Source: Nonomuraea maritima (GTDB lineage: Bacteria; Actinomycetota; Actinomycetes; Streptosporangiales; Streptosporangiaceae). From it: a stretch of DNA of 64,000 nt. Shown piece after piece: positions 34,290-42,732 of this stretch (position 1 is its first letter; every line of letters begins with the position of its first letter). The notes beneath the pieces are model-generated. The model was not told the origin of the DNA. It was given only the letters and a program-made list of their open reading frames with translations, and made no database searches. A program made the translations under genes and the position numbers. The stretch covers positions 310,001-374,000 of the forward strand of contig NZ_FNFB01000003.1 of assembly GCF_900100395.1 (NCBI RefSeq), in the 5' to 3' direction.

Positions 34290-35228
34290 ATGACCCTGTA
34301 CCTCGTCAAACGGCTCGGCGTGCTCCTCGCGAGCACCGCCGCGGCTGCGGTGGTGGTCTTCGCCTTCATGGCGCTGCTGCCCGGCGACCCGGCCGAGATC
34401 GCCCTCGGAGTCAACGCCACCCCGGAAGCGGTCGCAGAACTGCGCAGCCAGTTCGGCACCGACCGGGCCCCGGTCGTGCAGTTCCTCGACTGGGCAGGCG
34501 GCCTCGCGCAGGGCGACTTCGGCACCTCCTACGTCACCGGCGCCCCCATCGGCCCGCAGATCGGCGACCGGCTCGGCGTCACCGCCGTGCTGGTGCTCGG
34601 CGGCATGGTGCTGGCGCTGCTGATCGCGGTGCCGCTCGGCACGTTCGCCGCCGTCCACCACCGCAACCTGCTCGGCGCCGCGATCAGCGTCGCCAGCCAG
34701 CTCGGCATCGCGATCCCCGCCTTCCTCGCCGGCATCCTGCTCGTGTTCGTCTTCGCCGTGCAGGCCCAGGCGCTGCCGTCCGGCGGCTACGTCCCGATCG
34801 CCGAGAACCCCGCCGAGTGGCTGCGCGGCCTGGTGCTGCCGTGGCTGTCGCTCGGCCTCGTCCAGGGCGCGGTGCTCACCCGCTACGTGCGCAGCGCCGT
34901 CCTCGACGTCATGCGCGAGGACTACCTGCGCACCGCCCGCGCCAAGGGCCGCGGCGCCACCGGCGCCCTGTGGCGGCACGGCCTGCGCAACGCCTCGATC
35001 CCCGTCGTCACCGTGCTCGGCCTGCAACTGGCCACGCTGCTGATCGGCGCGGTCGTGGTCGAGCGGGTCTTCGTCATCCCCGGGCTCGGCGACCTGCTGC
35101 TCAACGGCGTCGCCCAGCGTGACCTGCTGCTCGTCCAAGGCGTGGTGATGGTCCTCGTGGCAGCCGTCCTGTTGATCAACTTCGTGGTGGACGTCGCCTA
35201 CCGCCTGCTCGACCCGAGGCTGCGATGA
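34290..35228 (+). CDS. Peptide-type ABC permease (DppB-like)
   Basis: The 312-aa protein has six TM helices. It begins TLYLVKRLGVLLASTAAAAV and carries the ABC-importer EAA loop DYLRTARAKGRG...HGLRNASIPVVTVLG (about 210-245). With the next gene it forms the channel. It starts 13 bp after the binding-protein gene and overlaps the next gene by 4 bp. Confidence 0.93.
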   Translation: MTLYLVKRLGVLLASTAAAAVVVFAFMALLPGDPAEIALGVNATPEAVAELRSQFGTDRAPVVQFLDWAGGLAQGDFGTSYVTGAPIGPQIGDRLGVTAVLVLGGMVLALLIAVPLGTFAAVHHRNLLGAAISVASQLGIAIPAFLAGILLVFVFAVQAQALPSGGYVPIAENPAEWLRGLVLPWLSLGLVQGAVLTRYVRSAVLDVMREDYLRTARAKGRGATGALWRHGLRNASIPVVTVLGLQLATLLIGAVVVERVFVIPGLGDLLLNGVAQRDLLLVQGVVMVLVAAVLLINFVVDVAYRLLDPRLR

Positions 35229-36064
35229 GAGGCCGGACCAACGCCGGGCTCCTGGTCGGCGGCACGCTCGTCGGGCTCGTCGTGCTCGCGGCCCTGGTGT
35301 CGTTCTTCTGGACCCCGCACGACCCCACGCTGGTCGACGCCGCCCGCAAGCTGCGCGAGCCCGGCGGCGGCTACCTGCTCGGCGCCGACAAGTTCGGCCG
35401 CGACACCCTCAGCCAGCTCATGGTCGGCGCCCGTACCACCCTTTATGTCGGCATCGTCGCGGTCGGTATCGCCGCGCTCGTCGGCACGCCGCTCGGCCTG
35501 GCCGCCGGGATGACGCCGCGCGGCTGGCTGTCCGAGCTGATCATGCGGGTCAACGACCTCGTGTTCGCCTTCCCCGCGCTGCTGCTGGCCGTCATGCTCG
35601 GCGCCGTCTACGGGGCCGGCACGCTCACCGCCATGATCGCGATCGGGGTGGCCACCGTGCCGGCGTTCGCCCGCGTGGCCCGCGCCGCCACGCTGCAGGT
35701 CATGGTGACCGACTACATCCTCGCCGCCCGCGCCGCCGGTCGGCGGCGGACGGCGATCGCCGTACGGCACGTCCTGCCGAACATCGGCTCCGTGCTCATC
35801 GTGCAGGCGTCGGTGTCGTTCGCGATCGCCATCCTCGCCGAGGCGGCGCTGTCGTTCCTCGGCTTCGGCACCCGCCCGCCGACCCCGTCGTGGGGACGCA
35901 TGCTGCAGGAGTCGCAGGAGCTGCTGTTCTCCACCCCGCGCCTGGCCCTGTGGCCCGGCCTGGCCATCGCCGTCGCGGTGCTCGGCTTCAACCTGCTCGG
36001 CGACGGCCTGCGCGACCACCTCGACCCCAAACTGAGCAGAATCCGAGGCGGTGAGGAGCGGTGA
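35225..36064 (+). CDS. Peptide-type ABC permease (DppC-like)
   Basis: The 279-aa protein has an N-terminal TM helix and a loop containing LLGADKFGRDTLSQLMVGARTTL, typical of DppC/OppC. Five further helices follow, with the EAA loop DYILAARAAGRRRTAIAVRHVLPN and a C-terminal LLGDGLRDHLDPKL. It overlaps both neighbours by 4 bp (ATGA and GTGA). Confidence 0.93.
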   Translation: MRGRTNAGLLVGGTLVGLVVLAALVSFFWTPHDPTLVDAARKLREPGGGYLLGADKFGRDTLSQLMVGARTTLYVGIVAVGIAALVGTPLGLAAGMTPRGWLSELIMRVNDLVFAFPALLLAVMLGAVYGAGTLTAMIAIGVATVPAFARVARAATLQVMVTDYILAARAAGRRRTAIAVRHVLPNIGSVLIVQASVSFAIAILAEAALSFLGFGTRPPTPSWGRMLQESQELLFSTPRLALWPGLAIAVAVLGFNLLGDGLRDHLDPKLSRIRGGEER

Positions 36065-36984
36065 GCGCCCTGCTGACCGTCGAAGGGCTGAGCGTCGGCG
36101 CCGACTCCGTGGAGCTCGTCCACGACCTCTCCTTCACGATCGGCCCGGGGGAACGGGTCGGCCTGATCGGCGAGTCCGGGTCGGGCAAGTCGCTGACCGC
36201 GCTGTCGCTCATGGGACTGCTCCCCGAGGGCGTCGTCGCCTCCGGCACGGCCAGGCTCGGCGGCCGCGACCTCGTCGGCGTCCAGGAAGCCCGGGTCAAG
36301 AGACTGCGCGGCAGCGAGCTTTCCATGGTCTTCCAGGAGCCCATGACCGCGCTCAACCCCCTCATGCGGGTCGGCGCCCAGGTCGCCGAGGTCATGACCC
36401 TGCACGGCAGATCCCGCCAGGACGCGAGGCAGCGCGCGGTCGAGCTGCTGGCACGCGTACGGCTCCCCGAACCCGCCGAGATCGCCCGCGCCTACCCGCA
36501 CCAGCTCTCCGGCGGCCAGCGCCAGCGCGTCATGCTCGCCATCGCCCTGGCCAACGAGCCGCGCCTGCTGATCTGCGACGAGCCGACCACCGCGCTCGAC
36601 GTCACCGTGCAGAAACAGATGCTGGAGCTCATCGCCGAGGTCGCGCCCGCGCTGCTGTTCATCACGCACGACCTCGCCGTCGTCGCCTCCGTCTGCGAAC
36701 GCGTCCTCGTCATGTACGGCGGCCGCGTCGTCGAGTCCGGGCCCGTCCGCGAGGTGTTCACCCACCCCCGCCACCGCTACACCGAGGGCCTGCTCGCCGC
36801 GTCCAGGCTCACGCCGCGCGGCACCCGGCTGCCGACCATCAGCGGCAGCGTCCCCGCGGCCGGGCGGTTCCCGAGCGGCTGCGTGTTCCGCAACCGCTGC
36901 CCGCACGCCACCCCCGCCTGCGAGACGGCGCCCGCGCTGACAGGAGACGGACATGCCTTCGCATGCTGGCACCCCGCCGGTTGA
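36061..36984 (+). CDS. Peptide-type ABC ATPase (DppD-like)
   Basis: The 307-aa ATPase has Walker A GESGSGKS (about 37-44), signature LSGGQRQR, Walker [13 protein letters not shown], and a C-terminal oligopeptide-ABC domain with the Fe-S-type [14 protein letters not shown] cysteine pattern. The start is GTG 36061. It overlaps the second ATPase gene by 32 bp. Confidence 0.93.
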   Translation: MSALLTVEGLSVGADSVELVHDLSFTIGPGERVGLIGESGSGKSLTALSLMGLLPEGVVASGTARLGGRDLVGVQEARVKRLRGSELSMVFQEPMTALNPLMRVGAQVAEVMTLHGRSRQDARQRAVELLARVRLPEPAEIARAYPHQLSGGQRQRVMLAIALANEPRLLICDEPTTALDVTVQKQMLELIAEVAPALLFITHDLAVVASVCERVLVMYGGRVVESGPVREVFTHPRHRYTEGLLAASRLTPRGTRLPTISGSVPAAGRFPSGCVFRNRCPHATPACETAPALTGDGHAFACWHPAG

Positions 36985-37795
36985 CGCGACGCAGGTCGAC
37001 GAGACGCCGGCCGACGCGATGATCGAGGCGCGCGACCTCAGCCGCGTCTACCGCCGCCCCCGCACCTCGCTCACCCGCCCCGGCGCGGTCGTCCACGCGC
37101 TGCGCGAGGTGTCGCTCACCGTGCGGCGCGGCGAGCGCTACGGCATCGTCGGCGAGTCCGGCTCCGGCAAGTCCACGCTGCTGCGCCTGCTGTGCGGGCT
37201 CGACCAGCCCACCAGCGGGACCATCCGGTTCGACGGCCGCGAGATCACCGGCCTGCCCGAGCGGCGGCTGCGCTTCCTGCGCGAGAACCTCCAGATCGTC
37301 TTCCAGGACCCGATGAGCTCGCTCGACCCGCGCATGCGCGTCCGCGACCTCGTCGCAGAACCGCTCGTCGCCCTCGGCCTGCCCGCGGGGGACCGGGTGG
37401 CGGAGCTGCTGGAGGCCGTCGGGCTGCCCGCCACGGCGGCCGACCGCTACCCGCACCAGTTCTCCGGCGGGCAGCGGCAGCGCATCGCGATCGCCCGCGC
37501 GCTCGCCCCCCGCCCGAAGGTGCTGGTCGCCGACGAGCCCGTCAGCGCACTCGACGTGTCCGTACGCGGCCAGATCCTCAACCTGCTCGCCGACCTCGTC
37601 GACGAGCTGGGGCTCACCCTCGTCTTCGTCTCGCACGACCTTTCCGTGGTACGGCACGTGTGCGAGACCGTCGCCGTCATGAGCGCCGGGCAGATCGTGG
37701 AGGCCGGGCCCGTCGACGACGTCTGGGCCGCGCCCGCCCACCCGTACACGCGGGAGCTGCTGGAAGCCGTACCGACTCTGGAGGGGTTGCTTTGA
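36953..37795 (+). CDS. Peptide-type ABC ATPase (DppF-like)
   Basis: The 280-aa ATPase has Walker [10 protein letters not shown], the Q-loop IVFQDPMSSLDPRMRV, signature FSGGQRQRIAIARAL, and Walker B VLVADEPVSALD. ATG 36953 follows GGAG inside the end of the DppD gene. It is the partner nucleotide-binding subunit of the importer. It lacks the long C-terminal Cys domain of its partner, ending soon after HPYTRELLEAVP. Confidence 0.93.
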   Translation: MPSHAGTPPVDATQVDETPADAMIEARDLSRVYRRPRTSLTRPGAVVHALREVSLTVRRGERYGIVGESGSGKSTLLRLLCGLDQPTSGTIRFDGREITGLPERRLRFLRENLQIVFQDPMSSLDPRMRVRDLVAEPLVALGLPAGDRVAELLEAVGLPATAADRYPHQFSGGQRQRIAIARALAPRPKVLVADEPVSALDVSVRGQILNLLADLVDELGLTLVFVSHDLSVVRHVCETVAVMSAGQIVEAGPVDDVWAAPAHPYTRELLEAVPTLEGLL

Positions 37796-38970
37796 TCGAC
37801 GTCGATGCCGACGGGGTGGTGGCGTTCACCCAGGCCCTGGTCCGCATCCCCAGTACCAACGACCCGGCGCGCGGGCGCGCGGAGCGGCCCGCCGCCGAGC
37901 TGGTCGAGGCGAAGATGCGCGAATGGGGCTGGGACCCGGTCGTGTACGAGGTCGAGCCCGGCCGGCCCAACGTGGTGGCCGTCGTCGAGGGCGGCGGCGG
38001 TGACGGGCCGACGCTGATGTTCGAGGGCCACACCGACGTGGTCACCGAGGGCGACCTGTCCACCTGGACCGTCGACCCGTTCGGCGGCGAGATCCGCGAC
38101 GGGAAACTCTGGGGGCGGGGCAGCGCCGACATGAAGTCAGGCCTGGCCGCCACCCTCTACGCCACCCGCGCGCTGCAGCAGGCGGGGCCCTTCCCCGGGC
38201 GGATCAAGGTGTGCGCGCTGGCCGACGAGGAGGGCCTCATGATCGGGGCGCACCACTTCGTCGCCGAAGGGCTCGCCGCCGACGTCGACGGCGCCATCGT
38301 GGCCGAGCCGGAGGCGGGCGAGATCTGCGCGGTCGCCAAGGGCGCCCTGCGGCTGCGGGTCGACCTCACCGGCAAGATGGCGCACGGCGCGATGCCGCAG
38401 CACGGCCGCAATCCCGTTCCCGCCGCCGGCGCGCTGCTCGCCGGGCTCGCCGCCCTCCAGGACGAGCTGCAGAAACGCCACCCCGCCCACGAGCACCTCG
38501 GCGCGGTGTACGTGACGCCGACCGTGCTCCGGGCCGGCTCCGAGGAGCAGGTGAACGTGATCCCCGCGGTCGCGTCCGTCTTCGTCGACGTGCGCACGAT
38601 TCCTGGCGTCGACCACCAGGAGATCGCCGGCCGGGTCGCCGCGCTCGCCGGCGGCGACGGCATCACCGCCGAGGTGGCGGTGCTCGTGGACCGGCCGCCG
38701 GTGGACGTGCCCGTCACCGACCCGGTGGTGGCCGCGCTGGCCGCCGCGCACCGCGCCGTGACGGGGGAGGAGCCCGTGTACGGCGGTGTGCCCGGCTCCA
38801 CCGACGGCACCGTGCTGACGCACTGGGGCGGGGTCCCGTCCGTGGTGTACGGGCCCGGCGGGAAGTGGATCGCCCACCAGTCGGACGAGTACGTCGAGAT
38901 CGCGGAGATCGTCCGCTGCACCCGGGTCTTCGCCGAAGCCGCCCACCGCTTCCTGAACGGCACCCACTGA
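37792..38970 (+). CDS. M20 family metallohydrolase (ArgE/DapE-type deacylase)
   Basis: The 392-aa protein has the M20 di-zinc set: His80 (GHTDVV), bridging Asp113 (GRGSADMK), Glu146/Glu147 (ADEEG), Glu172 (AEPE) and a C-terminal His in WIAHQSDEY. A dimerisation lid domain lies about 185-295. It should remove an acyl or amino-acyl group from an imported substrate. The start is TTG 37792, overlapping the DppF stop (TTGA), with GGAGGGG 5 nt upstream. It is tightly coupled to the importer. Confidence 0.9.
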   Translation: MIDVDADGVVAFTQALVRIPSTNDPARGRAERPAAELVEAKMREWGWDPVVYEVEPGRPNVVAVVEGGGGDGPTLMFEGHTDVVTEGDLSTWTVDPFGGEIRDGKLWGRGSADMKSGLAATLYATRALQQAGPFPGRIKVCALADEEGLMIGAHHFVAEGLAADVDGAIVAEPEAGEICAVAKGALRLRVDLTGKMAHGAMPQHGRNPVPAAGALLAGLAALQDELQKRHPAHEHLGAVYVTPTVLRAGSEEQVNVIPAVASVFVDVRTIPGVDHQEIAGRVAALAGGDGITAEVAVLVDRPPVDVPVTDPVVAALAAAHRAVTGEEPVYGGVPGSTDGTVLTHWGGVPSVVYGPGGKWIAHQSDEYVEIAEIVRCTRVFAEAAHRFLNGTH

Positions 38971-40349
38971 TGCGTCCAGGGCCGACGAACTCGCTGGCGG
39001 ACGTGGCCGGGCTCCGGGTCGGCCACGCCCACCGGATCGGCGGCGGCTACCGTACGGGGACCACCGTCGTCCTCGCGCCGGACGAAGGGGCGGTCGCGGG
39101 GGTGGACGTGCGGGGGGCCGCCCCCGGCACGCGGGAGACCGAGCTGCTCGACCCGCGCAACCTGGTGGAGCGGGTGCACGCGGTGGTGCTGTCGGGCGGA
39201 AGCGCGTTCGGGCTGGGAGCGGCCTGCGGGGTGATGGACCGCCTCGCGGACGCCGGCATCGGCTACCCGGTGGCGAACGGCGCGGTCCCCATCGTCCCCG
39301 CCGCCGTCATCTTCGACCTCGCCCGCGGCGGCACCTTCCGCGCCACCCCGGACGCCGCCTTCGGCACCACCGCCTACGAGGCCGCCCGCACCCCAGCCCC
39401 GTCCCCCACGCCCGCGAGAACCGCCCCCGCACCCCCCTCACCCGGCACCGCCCCCTTCCCCTCAGAAGAGACCCCACCCCCGAACGGCGGAAAAGGCACG
39501 TCCCCCTCGTCCAGCAGCACCCCCCTTCTCTTTGAGGGGACGTCAGCGCAGGACGGCGGGGGAGGGGCGTCTTCTTCGTCCAGAAGCGCCCCCTTTCCCC
39601 CTGATGGGACCTCAGCTCCGGACGGTGGGGGAGGGGTGCCCCTCTCGCCCGGCGGGCCCCGCTTTTCCCCTGAAGGGACCTCAGCGCCAGACGGTGGGGG
39701 AGGGGTGGGGAGTGCGCGAGGTGTTGCGGCTTCTGAGGGGTTCGTGACGGCCGGGGCCACCGCCTGCGGGTCTGTCGGGGCGGGGGCCGGGGCTGTTGCC
39801 GGTGGGCTGGCCGGGGGCGTCGGGACGGCGAGCGTCGTGCTCCCCAGCGGCGTCACCGTCGCCGCCCTCGCCGTCGCCAACCCCGCCGGCTCGGTCCTCG
39901 ACCCCCACGACGCCACCCTCGCCGGCATCAGGTACGGCCTCCCCGGCGAGTTCGACCACCTGCGCCCGCCCACCCCCGAGGAAGCCAGGGCCTGGGACCC
40001 GGAGAAGGGCCCGTCCTTCAACACCACCATCGGTGTCGTCGCGACCGACCTCACCCTCACCAAGGCGCAGTGCGGCAAGCTCGCCGCCGTGGCCCACGAC
40101 GGCCTGGCCAGGGCCATCAGACCGGCGCACACGATGACGGACGGCGACACCGTCTTCGGTTTGGGCACCTGCACCCGCCCCGCCCCCGACCAGGAAACGT
40201 TCCAGGACGTCCTGGCAGCCGCCGCCGACGTGTTCAGCCGCGCGGTGGCGCACGCCGTCCTGGCCGCCACCGGACGCGAGGGCGCGCCCGCGTACCTCGA
40301 CGTGTTCCCGAGCGCCCTACGGAAAGACGCCCTACGGAAAGAGACGTGA
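38970..40349 (+). CDS. P1 family peptidase/amidohydrolase (DmpA/NylC-like) with repeat insertion
   Basis: The 459-aa Ntn-type hydrolase has a core of LRVGHAHRIGGGYRTGTTVVLAP, VLSGGSAFGLGAACGVMDRL and, late in the chain, SFNTTIGVVATD. The Asn351-Thr352 bond there matches the self-cleavage site of NylC, and Thr352 would become the nucleophile. Enzymes of this group are D-aminopeptidases (DmpA), beta-peptidyl aminopeptidases or 6-aminohexanoate-oligomer hydrolases (NylC). Residues 140-253 contain a low-complexity insertion with four 23-residue repeats, absent from the usual fold. ATG 38970 overlaps the M20 stop. A 15-bp duplication encodes the ALRKDALRK tail. Confidence 0.88.
   Translation: MRPGPTNSLADVAGLRVGHAHRIGGGYRTGTTVVLAPDEGAVAGVDVRGAAPGTRETELLDPRNLVERVHAVVLSGGSAFGLGAACGVMDRLADAGIGYPVANGAVPIVPAAVIFDLARGGTFRATPDAAFGTTAYEAARTPAPSPTPARTAPAPPSPGTAPFPSEETPPPNGGKGTSPSSSSTPLLFEGTSAQDGGGGASSSSRSAPFPPDGTSAPDGGGGVPLSPGGPRFSPEGTSAPDGGGGVGSARGVAASEGFVTAGATACGSVGAGAGAVAGGLAGGVGTASVVLPSGVTVAALAVANPAGSVLDPHDATLAGIRYGLPGEFDHLRPPTPEEARAWDPEKGPSFNTTIGVVATDLTLTKAQCGKLAAVAHDGLARAIRPAHTMTDGDTVFGLGTCTRPAPDQETFQDVLAAAADVFSRAVAHAVLAATGREGAPAYLDVFPSALRKDALRKET
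39453..39728. repeat. Four 69-bp in-frame repeats inside the P1 hydrolase gene
   Basis: Four units of exactly 69 bp (23 codons) begin at 39453, 39522, 39591 and 39660. The last three share an EGTSAPDGGGG-like core, and the last two share a nearly identical 33-bp stretch. Purine/pyrimidine-asymmetric arms (CCCCTTTTCCCC / GGGGGAGGGG) could fold or slip in replication, making copy number unstable. Confidence 0.8.
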
Positions 40350-41773
40350 TGTTCGACCCCGCATGGCCCGCCGGGCTGCCCGTCGGCGACGGATGGACGC
40401 AGACCACCGGCACCACCGACGTGATCTTCCCGTACGACGGCTCCGTGGTGGCCGCGGCCCCGCTCGGCACGGTCGCGGACGCCCGCCGCGCCCTCGAGGA
40501 GGCGCTCGCCGCCGCGCCCGCGATGGCCGCGCTGCCCTCGCACGCCCGCCGCGCCGCGCTCCTGCACGCCCACGACGCGCTCGCGGAGCGGCGCGAGGAC
40601 TTCGAGCGGCTGCTCGTCCTGGAGACCGGCAAGCCGCTCGTGGACTGCCGTGTGGAGGTGGCCCGCACGCTCGTCACCCTCGCCACGGCCGCCGAGGAGG
40701 TGGCCAGGCTGCACGGTGAGACGGTGCCGCTCGACCTGCTGCCCTCGGGCGAAGGGCTGGTCGGCTTCTGGACGCGCCGGCCCATCGGCGTCGTCGTCGG
40801 CATCACCGGCTACAACTACCCGCTGCTCCTTGCCGCCCACAAGATCGCACCGTCCGTGGCGGCGGGCTGCCCGGTCATCGTCAAGCCGGCCCCGGCGACG
40901 CCGCTGGCCACGCTGTGGCTGGTCCACCTGCTGCGCGAGTCGGGTGCGCTGCCCCCGGCCGGCGTCCAGCTCGTCACCGGGGACGTCGAGGTCGGCCGGA
41001 CCCTCGTCGAGGACCGGCGGATCGGCGCGGTGTCGTTCACCGGCTCGGCCGCCGCCGGGCACGCCATCGCGCGCAACGCGGCCCCCACCAAGGTGCTGCT
41101 GGAGCTCGGCTCGAACGCCGCGCTCGTGGTGGCGGCGGATGCCGACCTGGAGGCCGCCGCCGACGCGGTCGTCCGCGGCGGCTACTACGCCTCCGGCCAG
41201 GCGTGCATCTCGGTGCAGCGGGTGCTCGTGGAGGAGCCCGTACGGGAGCAGTTCCTCGCGCTGCTGGCCGAGCGCGTCAAGGACGTCTCCGTCGGTGACC
41301 CTCGCCTGCCGGACACCCGCGTCGCCCCGCTGATCGACGAGCGGGCCACCGAGCGCGTCCTCGACTGGATCGCCGCGTCCGGAGCCACGACGCTCACGGG
41401 CGGGCGCCGCGACGGGCGCGTCATCGCGCCCACGGTGCTGGACGGGGTCCCGGACGGGGCCGCGGCCTGGGACGAGGAGATCTTCGGACCGGTGGTGTGC
41501 GTCCGCTCGGTGCCCGACCTCGACGCCGCCTTCGCGGCCGTCAACCGGTCACGGTACGGCCTGCACGCCGCGGTGTTCACCCGTTCGCTGGCGACGGCGT
41601 TCGCCGCGATCGAGCGGATCGAGGCCGGGGGAGTGGTGGTCAACGACGTGCCGGGGTTCCGGGCGGACAACATGCCGTACGGGGGAGTGAAGGACTCAGG
41701 AGCCGGCCGGGAGGGTCCGCGCTTCGCCATCGAGGAGCTGACCGTCACCCGCATGGCCATCATCCGCCCGTAG
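40349..41773 (+). CDS. NAD(P)-dependent aldehyde dehydrogenase
   Basis: The 474-aa enzyme has catalytic Cys286 (SGQACISVQR), general base Glu252 (LLELGSNAA), Asn156 (GYNYP) and cofactor loop SFTGSAAAGH (229-238). It oxidises an aldehyde to the acid and closes the operon that imports and hydrolyses an amide-linked substrate, so its aldehyde probably derives from that substrate (inference). ATG 40349 overlaps the upstream TGA; GTG 40346 is possible. Confidence 0.92.
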   Translation: MFDPAWPAGLPVGDGWTQTTGTTDVIFPYDGSVVAAAPLGTVADARRALEEALAAAPAMAALPSHARRAALLHAHDALAERREDFERLLVLETGKPLVDCRVEVARTLVTLATAAEEVARLHGETVPLDLLPSGEGLVGFWTRRPIGVVVGITGYNYPLLLAAHKIAPSVAAGCPVIVKPAPATPLATLWLVHLLRESGALPPAGVQLVTGDVEVGRTLVEDRRIGAVSFTGSAAAGHAIARNAAPTKVLLELGSNAALVVAADADLEAAADAVVRGGYYASGQACISVQRVLVEEPVREQFLALLAERVKDVSVGDPRLPDTRVAPLIDERATERVLDWIAASGATTLTGGRRDGRVIAPTVLDGVPDGAAAWDEEIFGPVVCVRSVPDLDAAFAAVNRSRYGLHAAVFTRSLATAFAAIERIEAGGVVVNDVPGFRADNMPYGGVKDSGAGREGPRFAIEELTVTRMAIIRP

Positions 41774-41858
41774 CCCACAGGTGAACGGCCGGGGCCTCCG
41801 GGCTCCGGCCGTCCGTGTGGTCGTGCGCGTGTGGTCGGGTGGCTCTGGGGCGGTCGCG

Positions 41859-42620
41859 TCAGTTCGGCGGGTCGAAGCGGCCGTCGACGGCCGTCCAGCC
41901 GCCGTCCACGTGGAGGACGGAACCGGTCACGAAGCTCGCGGCGTCGCTCGCCAGGTAGACCACCGCCCCGGCCATCTCCTCGGCCCTCGCCCAGCGGCCG
42001 AGCGCGCTCTTGGCGGCGTAGGCGTCGTACCAGGCAGGATTGTCCTTGATCTGCTTGGTCAGCGGCGTCTCGACCACACCAGGCGCGACGGCGTTCACCC
42101 GGACGCCGTGCGGGCCGAACTCGGCCGCGGCGGTCCGCAGCAGCTGCACCAGCCCGGCCTTCGTGGCCGAGTAGACGCCCTGCCCCGGCTCGGTGACCGA
42201 GGACCGGATCGAGGCGAAGCCGATGATCGAGCCGTGCCCGCGCTCGACCATCCCGGCCCCGAAGGCCCTGACCACGTCGAACGACGCCCGCAGGTTGAGC
42301 GCCACCACCCGGTCGAACTCCTCGCCGGAATAGTCGAGCAGCCGCTTGCGCACGTTCGTGGCCGCCGTGAACACGAGCACGTCGGCCGGGTGCCGAGCGG
42401 CGAGGTCGCGCACCGCGTCGGCGTCCAGCACGTCCACCAGCGCGGCCTCGGCGCCGCAGCCGGCGGCGGTCTCCTCGGCGGCGTCGAGGTCGCGGTCGGC
42501 GCACACCACGGATGCCCCGTGCGCGGCCAGCGCGAGCGCCGCCTCCCTGCCGATGCCGCTCCCCGACCCGATCACCACGGCTCGCCGCCCGTCCAGGCGG
42601 AACAGCGCGTCATATCCCAT
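41859..42620 (-). CDS. SDR family oxidoreductase of the GntR regulon
   Basis: The 253-aa classical SDR has an N-terminal VVIGSGSGIG, an Asp at the end of beta-2 (CADRDLD, NAD preference) and a TAATNVRKRLLDYSGEEFDRV segment like sugar-acid dehydrogenases. It also has a YSATK catalytic pair and a C-terminal VLHVDGGWTAVDGRF. It is convergent with the aldehyde dehydrogenase gene after an 85-bp gap. A twin of the GntR operator lies 16 bp before its start. Confidence 0.9.
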   Translation of the reverse strand: MGYDALFRLDGRRAVVIGSGSGIGREAALALAAHGASVVCADRDLDAAEETAAGCGAEAALVDVLDADAVRDLAARHPADVLVFTAATNVRKRLLDYSGEEFDRVVALNLRASFDVVRAFGAGMVERGHGSIIGFASIRSSVTEPGQGVYSATKAGLVQLLRTAAAEFGPHGVRVNAVAPGVVETPLTKQIKDNPAWYDAYAAKSALGRWARAEEMAGAVVYLASDAASFVTGSVLHVDGGWTAVDGRFDPPN

Positions 42621-42635
42621 ACCGGCACCTTAGCG

Positions 42636-42650
42636 ACTGGTCAGACCAGT
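42636..42650. promoter_or_regulatory. Second GntR/FadR-type operator, before the SDR gene
   Basis: ACTGGTC-A-GACCAGT, followed by GCAC, matches the operator at 32741-32755 in 14 of 15 positions and in the flanking bases. It lies just upstream of the SDR start codon (reverse strand), where repressor binding would block transcription. Confidence 0.75.
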
Positions 42651-42684
42651 GCACCAGGTCTGCTGAATTTCCAGGAAGCGAAGA

Positions 42685-42723
42685 TGTAAGGCGGCTTGCG
42701 AAATATCCGTAAGGCGGCTTACG
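42685..42723. promoter_or_regulatory. Tandem palindromic operators before the antitoxin-like gene
   Basis: Two copies of a 16-bp palindrome occur 23 bp apart: TGTAAGGCGGCTTGCG (42685-42700) and the perfect CGTAAG-GCGG-CTTACG (42708-42723). The second ends 9 bp before the start codon of the Phd-like protein. The spacing and promoter-proximal position resemble cooperative autorepression by Phd/YefM antitoxins. Confidence 0.65.
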
Positions 42724-42732
42724 GTTTCTCGT

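Noticed and set aside
39453..39728. Repeat array considered as an intergenic element or a disruption of the P1 gene
   Set aside because: Period is exactly 69 bp and the frame is open through to the catalytic Asn-Thr, so the gene remains intact.
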